DNA from: Beroe forskalii
Taxonomy: Eukaryota; Ctenophora; Nuda; Beroida; Beroidae
Assembly: GCA_011033025.1 (NCBI GenBank)
Contig: WFMF01000560.1
Coordinates: forward strand, 6,031 to 70,030
Reading direction: 5' to 3'
Length of the DNA stretch: 64,000 nt
Shown: positions 55,338 to 64,000 of the stretch, piece after piece
How positions within the stretch are numbered: position 1 is the stretch's first letter
How the letters are laid out: each line of letters starts with the position of its first letter
Notes under the pieces: generated by a model
What the model was told of the DNA's origin: nothing
What the model saw: only the letters and a program-made list of their open reading frames with translations
Database searches by the model: none
Position numbers and translations under genes: made by a program

Positions 55338-55739
55338 GAAATTGACTCTTAGAATTTTTGAAACATATTTTGGTGCTTCACTGAATATTCCACGAAGTTT
55401 TATGGTCCACTAAATTTAGTAGGTATTATTTTATGATAAGCTTAGTTTTTTAAAGTTTACTGAATTACACCTAGCTTTCATGTGAATGCACTTTTTTAGT
55501 AAAGAACATCTTTCAGTAGAAAAATTTTGGCTTCTGTAGATTTTACACTGCTGAGTATAAGATTTTCTTAATAGTGGTGTACTTAAATTGCAATCATTGT
55601 GGCTGTCCAACAGTTGTCAGTGCTGAAATTTATCATGTATGTAAGGTATATTTTTAGGCCCAGAAAATTTGTGGAGCTCTGCATATTTTTTAAGTAACAA
55701 AATGTACTGAGCCACACAAGTGTATGGCAGTATATATAA

Positions 55740-56415
55740 CAGGGAAACGCTGCGCGCGTGCTTCCCCTAACCAGGGGCGCTGGTTAGGGCAACGTGCGTG
55801 CGCACACCTATATGGACTTCAGGAGTAGTTTCTTTGTTCTTAAATTAAGATTCGATTGTGTGTACGGGCGGCCGCGCTTCACTACGGAGCGAAGAAGCGC
55901 CCCGCGCGGCGCGAGAGTCGAACAGGGATAAGCACGTGTTTGAATCAGCAAAAATTGTTCTTCACATGTAAACTACACTGTAGCACATTCACAAAAGCTG
56001 TCACAGATAGCTTTATGATTATGAATCAAATATTTGCTCGCGTCCGCGTCGCAGCTGCAGCACTGTTCATGTTACGGCTAACATCGGAACTGCAATCTAT
56101 TGTCATTCAAACGTTGCATTGTCTGAGCATTATTCCAGCGGCGAATCGAACATTCAAACGTGTACGCGCGCGCCGAAGGCGGAGGGGTCAGACAACGTTT
56201 GACTTGCCAGGCGTTGCCTGGCCCCCTGCGCGCGCAAAGCCCGCGCGTAGCAGAGTCGGGGCAACGTCTGGCAACGTTTGACAAGCAATATAAGATTTTT
56301 TGTGTGCTTACTTTTTGCTAAAAACGTATATCCCTGTCATGTGGGTTGCGCGTGGCGCGCTTCCCCCGTTCCCCGTAGGGAAGCGCGCGGCGCGTACACA
56401 CACCTATGTGGGCTT
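55740..56415. other. GC-rich, CpG-rich stretch with direct repeats
   Basis: Two related blocks (about 55,750-55,830 and 56,347-56,430) share a GCGCG...CTTCCCC...GCGC pattern followed by ACACACCTAT and ...TGGRCTT. Between them GC-rich patches alternate with AT DNA. It lies between the RasGEF start and the 3' end of the P450. It may be a CpG-type promoter region or a mobile element; the direct repeats favour the latter. Confidence 0.45.
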
Positions 56416-57021
56416 ATAGGAACTAGGAAGCTTACTTTATTTTTTTTTTAAGTAATTGCTATGATCTGCCGATATATACAAGTGCATCTGCACCTTGAAG
56501 TTAATCACTCGTGTTCACTTCTTTTTTATTTCACAGTTTAAAAAGTATCTATGTCACAATGGAGACTTCAGTGTTTTCACTGCACTATACTTTTTAACTT
56601 TTGTACTTTATACTATACTTTTATACTATATACTAATAATTAAATCAATGATCATTTGTGTCTATCTATTATCTAATATTTTTATACCATAATGAGTTAA
56701 CAGCAACTAAAGGCTATAATTGTTTTCCATTCAAACAATTGATTGTTGCACAGGCCTCAAATGACTTTTGACTTTATGACTTAGTCAATACTATAGTTTT
56801 CTCCTTGGTGATTAGAGATTTCCTGTGTTTAGCACATCAGTTGATTGAATGGAGTTGATCAATTGACAAATTGCATTTGATCTGATGTGTCATGCAAGCA
56901 CCAACTAATTCTCGTTGTTCATTCACCTTCTGTTTTACTAATTACCTCTGCTGAAATGATGTCCAATTCTTTTAGGTACACCATTGCTCTTAAAGATGTA
57001 TACATTCCTCCTAAAAATGAA

Positions 57022-58554
57022 TCATAGCCCGTCCAAATTTTGACATGTTTCACAATTTCTTGGCTGCATTTTGACAAACACCTCTTTAAGTGGCTCAGCA
57101 GTGTAGTTTCCAGCCATCTCCAGCTTTATTTCACTAGGATTCCCATCCATGATGACAAAGTTTCTGAATAACATGGACAGAGTTGTCTTCATTTCCATCA
57201 TTGCAAAGTGCCTGCCTACACAGTTTCTTGGACCAGCTGAGAAACCAAGAAAAGTGTATGGAGTTATTTTGTTACTTGGAGCAAATCTTTCTGGATTGAA
57301 TTCATATGGATTAATCCAATACAATGGGTCTTTATGTATCTTATCAATCAAAATGTGAAACTTTGTACCCTTTGGGAAGTGCCATCCATCCACAGTTGCT
57401 GCAAGATTCTCACCCATCTGTTTACCAATTGCTGGAGCTGGACCATTGAGTCTCATGCATTCCTTGATAACCATCTCCAGATACACCAACTTGCCAAGAT
57501 CATCAAATCCCAATTCCTCTTTTTCACCATATACTGCATCAACTTCATTCAGTATCTTTGCATAGACCTCATGGTGCCTCACAACATACCATACCACTAC
57601 ACTAAGTGTAGCTGATGTTGTGTCCATTGCTGCTGCAAAATACATCACAAACTCATCAACTATGTCATCAATTGTCAGAACATCACACACTTCATGAGAT
57701 TGTATTATATGGCCTATCAAATTATTCTTATGTCTTTCCTTTTCAATGTTTTCAAGAAGATACTCTTTTATTTGAGCTCTTATTGGAAGGACATAATTTC
57801 TCATGTTTGCTTTAGCTTCTGGGTATGTCCAAGGAAGTTTGAACCCAATAGGGTCCTTGATAGTGAGTCCCATACAGTAGTTAGTGGCATCTGCTGCCTT
57901 ATTCAACATATCATTATATTTTTCAATTAATTCATTGGGCCAGTCAAATCCACATTTTGCTACTGCATCTGAAGAGGATTTTTGAAAATCAGTTTTTATG
58001 TCAAACACATTTCCATCCTTAGATCTCATTTCCATGTGCCTCAAGAACAGTGAGTTAACATAGTTCATCCCTTCCATATAATCCCTCAGAATCCCACGAC
58101 TAAATGCCTTTTCTTGAATACGGCGCTTTGCAGCCCAGACATCACTTCCTAAGTCTCCTGGCAAGCTGAACTTTCCTCCAACCCTTACACCAGCCATGCT
58201 ATCGAATATTCCAAACATGGGCCTCTTTGTGAAAGTCTTCCGGTCATTCAAAAGTTTAGTGACAATTGGTACATCATTCAACAGGACAAGATTCTGAATG
58301 TAGAGGAAAACTATGCCAAGCTTACATTCTTCGTATGGCATCATGTCACAGAGGGTTATGCCTCTGTGTTGGTGGGGTTTCTGCCTGATTTTAACAAAAA
58401 GCTCAGGCATGTGACCTTGGTACCAGGTAAGAGACCAGGGTAAGGGCAAGGATGGTATGTGTCTGTATTGCTTCCTCATTTGATACAAGTAGATGTGTAT
58501 TGCCAGCCAACTTGACAGCAGCAAGGATGAAAGGAGCCATAGAAATAATATCAT
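57022..58554 (-). CDS. Cytochrome P450 monooxygenase, CYP46-like, single exon
   Basis: A complete 510-residue protein, normal P450 length, no introns. An N-terminal membrane anchor (MILFLWLLSSLLLSSWLAIH) places it in the ER. Motifs in order: C-helix WAAKRRIQEKAF, I-helix FAAAMDTTSATLS (oxygen-activation A-x-x-x-T-T), K-helix KECMRL (ExxR), PERF-type NPERFAP, and heme loop FSAGPRNCVGRHFA with the Cys thiolate ligand. Overall pattern resembles CYP46 (cholesterol 24-hydroxylase) and related clan members; substrate unknown. The ATG opens the anchor helix. An intact, intronless P450 could be a retrocopy, but P450 motifs are all kept. A MITE lies 50 bp upstream of the ATG. Confidence 0.93.
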   Translation of the reverse strand: MILFLWLLSSLLLSSWLAIHIYLYQMRKQYRHIPSLPLPWSLTWYQGHMPELFVKIRQKPHQHRGITLCDMMPYEECKLGIVFLYIQNLVLLNDVPIVTKLLNDRKTFTKRPMFGIFDSMAGVRVGGKFSLPGDLGSDVWAAKRRIQEKAFSRGILRDYMEGMNYVNSLFLRHMEMRSKDGNVFDIKTDFQKSSSDAVAKCGFDWPNELIEKYNDMLNKAADATNYCMGLTIKDPIGFKLPWTYPEAKANMRNYVLPIRAQIKEYLLENIEKERHKNNLIGHIIQSHEVCDVLTIDDIVDEFVMYFAAAMDTTSATLSVVVWYVVRHHEVYAKILNEVDAVYGEKEELGFDDLGKLVYLEMVIKECMRLNGPAPAIGKQMGENLAATVDGWHFPKGTKFHILIDKIHKDPLYWINPYEFNPERFAPSNKITPYTFLGFSAGPRNCVGRHFAMMEMKTTLSMLFRNFVIMDGNPSEIKLEMAGNYTAEPLKEVFVKMQPRNCETCQNLDGL

Positions 58555-58603
58555 GGTGGTTTCCTCAAAATATCACATAGAAAATTTCACCATTACGTAC
58601 TAT

Positions 58604-58772
58604 ACGGTAAATACACACTTGGGTGTGTAATTACCACATTAATTCCACGAGCTTGCGAGTGGAATTCATGCAATAAATGCACGAGCTTGCGAGTGCATCC
58701 ATTGGAGTAATTGCACGAGCTTGCGAGTGCAATTACGATGGCAATTCACACACCCAAGTGTGTATTTACTGT
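58604..58772. mobile_element. MITE with nested CGAGCTTGCGAG hairpins
   Basis: About 169 bp. Inverted termini GTAAATACACACTTGGGTG / complement. The interior has three small inverted repeats centred on ACGAGCTTGCGAGT (flanked by ATTCC/GGAAT, TGC/GCA and TTGC/GCAA). It sits directly upstream of the P450 start. Confidence 0.75.
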
Positions 58773-59278
58773 ATTATTACCCTGCCGTATACGCAACAAT
58801 CAAAGTAGACGGTTTGAAACTTAAGTATTCGAACTCAATGTTTTATGAATAATGGGTACACTCCCTACACTATTTCATAATTGAAACAGGCAAGAATTTT
58901 GGACAAATTTGCCAGTGATTTGTAAAAGTAAGAATCACATCATCATCGTATCGGGGTCAATTCAGCGAATAAGTTCAAAAGTCCAAATGATACAACCAGC
59001 GCCCAGCATTGATACATACTGTTAGTGTATGACGTAGTGTATGTAATATGTATATGTACTTTAGAAACATTTTGTTTTGATCTTTCATTGCCATAAAAAA
59101 TGAACCATGAAAGTTCAGTACTCAATCGAAAACAAAACAATTCACACCACAAACATTAATAACAACTACTTCGAGAGCTACAATATTATGCGGATCTCGT
59201 ATAGAATCTGCCCTTAAAGAAAAACACGATCACATGTGAATGTAGTCAGCTAAATCTTTAGAGTGCATCGAAATGGCT

Positions 59279-59421
59279 GCCGGACATAAGCGCACACTTT
59301 TGGGATATTCACATAATCAACCCTAACCAACACCTTAACTCACACCCTAACCCACACCCTAACCCACACCCTAACCCTATCACTGAAAAATTATGCAGGA
59401 ATGTGTGCGCTTTTGTCCGGC
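59279..59421. mobile_element. MITE with telomere-like interior
   Basis: Inverted ends GCCGGACATAAGCGCACAC and GTGTGCGCTTTTGTCCGGC. The interior (about 59,317-59,385) is a run of CACACCCTAACC units, close to the complement of TTAGGG telomere repeats. Confidence 0.7.
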
Positions 59422-60039
59422 AACGATCAAAATGTATGTTTGTACTCCTCAGTTGAACAATAAGTTTTGTGCCATAATCATTATCTTCATCCCGATCTTA
59501 AATAAGTAACGAACACTGACAGATAGGAATGACGGCGCACAGAAATAATGTAGTTGAATTTGATAAAACGGAACAATACACCCTATATATGGCGCCACAA
59601 GTCTGCGTTATATCTCTAAGACTAGATAAATAAACATTGAAACACAGATGGAGTTATCAAGCGCGTCTGGGTGGCGCCATTTAGGTGTATACGATAGCGT
59701 TCCTTTTATCTATTTTATCTTTATCTTGTGTTGCCCTATAATATCGTTTAGATATATCTTTTTTTATATATTGTGCTCATACCTATTTACTTTATCTTTT
59801 GCTACCGAATGTGCCATATTTAAGAATATAACATATATCGTACCGAACATTTTGTGCTCCTTATCGCTATTTTATCTTGTTTTACAGTATATATACGGTT
59901 AAGAATAGATTATATCGAATCGTTTTTAATATGAAAAGTGCAATAACAGATATCATGGGAGCTTTTTATTCTCCTATTTATATCCGCACAGAGATAGCAA
60001 ATAGGTTAGAATCGTGCGACTGGCCGTTTCAGAAAATTG

Positions 60040-60170
60040 GTAGTAATTCAACAGTAGTAATTCAACAGCTGGGAATAGTAATTCAACACTTGAATAGTAA
60101 TTCAACAGTTGAGGTATAGTAATTACACACTTGACAGTAATTCAACTGCTGGGTACGGTGATATTACATG
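60040..60170. repeat. short degenerate tandem repeat (AGTAATTCAACA)
   Basis: About six irregular copies of TAGTAATTCAACAGYTG. Confidence 0.75.
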
Positions 60171-60290
60171 ATTAATATTGCTCAAAAATTCGAAAAGTAA
60201 TTACACTGCAGGGTAATAATATACTTTATCTGAGTCTTAAATTTGGAAAATGTTGAAAAAGCAACACAACATCGGATATCCAATAAATTA

Positions 60291-60729
60291 CCTTATTGGC
60301 CTTCATTTAACCAGCACTTAAGGACAAAAACGACTTTCAAATTTTTGTCCAGAGGGCCAGTTAAAAAAAGGCCGGTTAAAGTGGGTGCGGTCAAATTAAA
60401 GGTCAATTAATTTGGGTCAAATGAAACTTGTATGACTTTGCTTATATAGTGTAAAATTCACTTGAGGTTCATTACATATTACACGTTAATGACCTAAATC
60501 ATAATATTAGCTACCGGGATTTGGATCTTTTGATGCAATTTAGTGAATATAAAGGGCTTTTAGTGGTCATTTCAGAGCATAAAATCCTTGATCTGGCAAC
60601 CACCAATAAAATTTTTGTCCTAGGGGTGGGTTAAAACGGTTCAAAAATGATTCGATATTTCAATTTTTGTCCATGGGGCCAGTTAAAAAGGCTGGTTAAA
60701 AAAGGCCGGCTAAATAAAGGCCAATAAGG
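60291..60729. mobile_element. TA-flanked MITE with CCTTATTGGCC ends
   Basis: 439 bp, ends CCTTATTGGCCTTCATTTAA and complement, TA on both sides. Interior has two related GGCCAGTTAAAAA...GGCCGG blocks. Outer eight bases match the 13,491 element. Confidence 0.8.
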
Positions 60730-61466
60730 TAATTGAAATCGTCGCCCTCCTGTGAATTAAATTCGAGTGTAATAATTATCGATAGGCATATCACTCCTTT
60801 ATAGAACTACAGCTTTATAGTGGCACAATTACAATTTAATTAAATGCTGTCAAGGTATAAACTATTTGAAGTACTGGTTCCAAAGAGACAGGTTGGTGTC
60901 AGGATTCTTCACCCATTATATCTTTATATTATGTGACAATTTGACAATGGATTGATCGATAAAACATGTTGAAATACTGTACTTTCGACAGAAATTCTTT
61001 GAAAATAAACCTTACGCACTTTAAAATGCGTGTCTTTATTGCCTGCCCCTTTCCAGAGACTGATTCTACAGGCTCATTTAACATTGATCAATCAGTGCAC
61101 GTGTTGACCATTAACTCGCATGTCATGAAAATTTAAGGTGATCCTAAGGATAAGCTTATTGTACAATTATACTCGCGTATAAGTTATCCACCCATGGCCA
61201 TGTGACGTCACCAAGCACTGCTGCGAGTTACAAAAGTTGATGTAACCGGCGGATCACTTATACGCAAAGTATAACGATATTCATATTTGTCTGTCAGTAC
61301 TCAGGAGACACGTTCCATCTTATCTTATCTTACTATAATGCGTGTTGTTAATATGTATATATATGTGGTTGGCAGGCGTTAGCAACTTCAGGTAGGCAAC
61401 GAAATTATGTTTTAGTCGTGTTGCAAAAACTTAGTAATAAATCAGAAAAATAATGAGAAATTTTTT

Positions 61467-62000
61467 CGGCCACCCTGAGGGGCGTGGGGTGCCACGCCCT
61501 TTTTTCGCAAAAATTAAACTTTCGAATTTTTCAAAAATTCTTTCGCCATTGAGTTGCTTATGATGAATAAAAATTTTGAGAATTTTGTCCGAATTATTGG
61601 GTCACCCTGAGAGGCGTGGGAGGCCACGCCCTTTTTTTCGCAAAAATTAAACTTTCGAATTTTTTCAAAATTCCTTCTCCATTGAGTTGCTTATGACAAA
61701 TAGAAATTTTGAGAATTTTGTCCGAATTATTCGGTCACCCTGAGGGGCGTGGGGGGGCCACGCCCTTTTTTTCGCAAAAATTAAACTTTCGAATTTTTCC
61801 AAAATTCCTTCGCCATCAAGTTGCTTATGATGAATAAAAGTTTTGAGAATTTTGTCCGAATTATTGGGTCACCCTAAGGGGCGTGGGAGGCCACGCCCTT
61901 TTTTCACAAAAAATAGATTTTCGAATTTTTTCAAAATTCCTTCGCTATGGAGTTGCTTATGATGAGTAAAGGTTTTGAGAATATTGTCGGCAATATTGGG
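61467..62000. repeat. ~133-bp tandem repeat, four copies plus a decayed fifth
   Basis: Units begin near 61,471, 61,603, 61,736 and 61,870 with CACCCTGAGGGGCGTGGG and GCCACGCCC. A fifth start near 62,000 is diverged and runs into a palindrome. Confidence 0.9.
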
Positions 62001-62020
62001 TTACCGTTGAAGGCGTGGGA

Positions 62021-62067
62021 TTCTGCGAAAAAAAGCTTCCCACGGTGGGAAGCTTTTTTTCGCAGAA
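62021..62067. repeat. perfect 47-bp palindrome (23-bp arms, 1-nt spacer)
   Basis: TTCTGCGAAAAAAAGCTTCC CAC G GTG followed by the exact complement. Directly follows the 133-bp array, whose unit contains the related TTTTTTTCGCAAAAATT. Confidence 0.9.
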
Positions 62068-62689
62068 ATTTAAGTTCATGCGGCTGCCATCATTCGCCGT
62101 CCGTAGGACGGGAACCGACTAGTCATAATAACAAGGTTAAGTTACAAAACCAAATTACACACTTGAAATATGGCAAGGAATGACTGCAAAAACATGATGA
62201 ATGGTACGATGCTTGATAGCTATGCTCGGAAGATTTTTAATTAAAAGCTTAATGGTTTAATTAAAACCAGTAGACGAATTGTCTCCTTACTTCTGATTGT
62301 TCACCATTGTTCTTCTCACGAAGACCAGAGATGAACGCCCCTAAGTCAACTACTGAATTACCGGGAAATAGTCGAGTGTGGTGTGTTGAGGTAGGAATCC
62401 TTAAGAGGGTGACGTCATTATCATCGTTTATTATGATGAATTGGTGACGTCACATCGCCTACTCAACATGCCCAAAGTTTATCAATTAATGAGCACAATG
62501 GTTCAATGGTTCAATTAGTCTTAGTCTTAGTAGAAAGGCCAAGGTCGGTTTAATCAACCATACCTGGTCAATGGTCCAATTATAAAAGCCAATTGTTTGA
62601 ATCACTGCAAATGCAAGTGTATTGGTTCAGTCTCAGATAAATTAACAAAGTTTTTAAGTAAACAAAGTTTTTTTTATTGATCTTCACAA

Positions 62690-63575
62690 TTTGCAATCAA
62701 ACAACACACAAAAGAAGGATGAAGATATAATGCTACCAAATTTTGCCAATTATATTAGTATCTATATATAGATGATTTATTTCGGATACACTAAGTATCT
62801 TCACGTACAGCCTTATCACATACAACTCATCAAGTACGACTTTCTCATAATTCACAACTCTCATTACAACATGAAAGTTGTTGCACACCTTGATTCCCCC
62901 CAAACAGAGATTGTATAACTGAGATGAGATTCAAAAAGTGAATGATAAAGTTGCTTATGAAGTTGCGTAGGGAGACAGCTAGCAATGCGATACAATCTAC
63001 CACATGCACTCTTAAGCTTTTTGTTAAGGCTTGCTTTGTGTGGTTTCCAGGACAGTTCATTATCAATTGTAACACCTAAGAATGTGGTTTCCTCAACAGA
63101 TTTAATAATTCTACCCTTTAGGGAGAGCTGGGGCCTTTCTCCTACATTACTGCTGTTTCTACTACGTGGCGAGAAGATCATATGACAGCATTTCTTAGTA
63201 TTGATATGAAAAAGGTTTGATTCCATGTATTGGGAAATAACATCTAGTACCTTGTTAGCCTTTACGTAGGCTTCTTCAATTGTGCATCCAGTAACAAATA
63301 TGTTAGTGTCATCTGCAAACAAAACTAGTTCACTATCGATGCTTAAATTAGATATATCGTTAATATACAGCAAGAAAAGTAGTGGGCCAAGGACAGATCC
63401 CTGTGGTACACCAAACCTGACTGGGAGAATTTCAGATGATTCATTCAATGTATTCACGAGTTGCTTTTGGTCTTTTAAATAGCTCTCAATCAAGTTAAGT
63501 GCATTTCCCTTAAAACCATAGTTATTCAATTTACATAATAGTATTGTGTGGTCTAATGTATCAAATGCATTGGTT
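62690..63575 (-). mobile_element. 5'-truncated non-LTR retrotransposon with reverse transcriptase fragment
   Basis: Open frame 63,529-62,864, and the same frame readable from about 63,572 (AFDTLDHTILLCKLNNYGF). Carries the RT signature GVPQGSVLGPLLFLLYINDI and catalytic FADDTN, then LGVTIDNELSWKPH and a C-terminal VWG where a one-base shift breaks the frame. Length and the stop upstream of AFDTLD show 5' truncation. The 3' end, to the left, is near an AATAAAAAAAAC at about 62,675. Clade CR1/Jockey-like (inference). Confidence 0.88.
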
Positions 63576-63774
63576 CAGGTGTATTAATTTCTGTTTTTCA
63601 TTAGAGAGAATAAACACGAGACGTTTAAAATATAGGAATTTTCAATTTTTCGATATAATTATGATAAAAAATCAATAAAAACTGTATTCCAACTTTGAAT
63701 GTCCATGAACCACTGACTGATATTTCTACCGGGGTATTTTAGTCCCTGGCATTGATGCTCTAAACTTTGCAGCA

Positions 63775-64000
63775 GACATTTCACCCTCTGTCAACAAACT
63801 TTAGGGCTTGCTGTCTGCTGATTCATTTCAACTGCTGTCGGCAAACTTTAGGGCTTGCTGTCTGCTGATTCATTTCAACTGCTGTCGGCAAACTTTAGGG
63901 CTTGCTGTCTGCTGATTCATTTCAACTGCTGTCGGCAAACTTTAGGGCTTGCTGTCTGCTGATTCATTTCAACTGCTGTCGGCAAACTTTAGGGCTCGCA
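63775..64000. repeat. 47-bp tandem repeat running off the right edge
   Basis: About five near-identical units of CAAACTTTAGGGCTTGCTGT + CTGCTGATTCATTTCAACTG + CTGTCGG. Confidence 0.95.

Noticed and set aside
55895..55940. tRNA-derived SINE (GTTCGACTC B-box-like string on the minus strand)
   Set aside because: No A box at the right distance and no tRNA fold that I can see.
59648..59902. An 84-codon frame with hydrophobic runs
   Set aside because: T-rich low-complexity DNA gives Phe/Ile/Leu runs; no start context or homology.

Overview
This is eukaryotic DNA, almost certainly from an invertebrate animal. Genes are split by GT-AG introns, coding islands are small, and intergenic and intronic DNA is AT-rich and full of satellites, MITEs and non-LTR retrotransposon remnants. 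A CYP46-like P450, a metazoan-style RasGEF and a secreted MACPF protein fit an invertebrate (marine is a guess). I cannot place the phylum.

The window is dominated by one minus-strand gene, rebuilt here by hand from 26 exon segments between 53,968 (start codon) and 5,263 (last visible exon). It continues off the left edge. Reading phases agree across every junction except one insertion inside an exon. The product has a Ser-rich N-terminus, about five consecutive ubiquitin-fold (talin-F0/RA-like) modules, a Ser/Pro/Gly linker, a Ras-exchanger motif (REM) domain and the start of a CDC25/RasGEF domain. I do not recognise this architecture. Three plus-strand genes are nested in its introns: a secreted MACPF-domain protein (8,061-11,381), a broken Ser/Arg-rich basic protein gene with a TATA box (15,231-16,000) and a small secreted Cys-containing protein (22,241-23,074). 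Downstream of the gene is an intron carrying a ~350-bp satellite (1-3,830) interrupted by a TTAA-flanked element, then a hAT-like element (3,893-5,204).

To the right of the RasGEF start are a LINE fragment (55.0 kb), a GC-rich stretch (55.7-56.4 kb), an intact single-exon cytochrome P450 on the minus strand (57,022-58,554), several MITEs, a 133-bp tandem repeat (61.5-62.0 kb), a 5'-truncated non-LTR reverse transcriptase (62.7-63.6 kb) and a 47-bp tandem repeat running off the right end.

The most striking theme is that exon-intron junctions sit inside duplications. Four 3' splice sites are carried by tandem repeats of 27, 36, 42 and 45 bp, all multiples of three, and each upstream copy can splice into an open frame. 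One 5' splice site is triplicated and another duplicated. Several introns are bounded by direct repeats that include the splice site. Two introns of the MACPF gene are filled by the same repetitive element, each inside its own 8-9 bp direct repeat, which is the signature expected of introner-like (intron-creating) elements.
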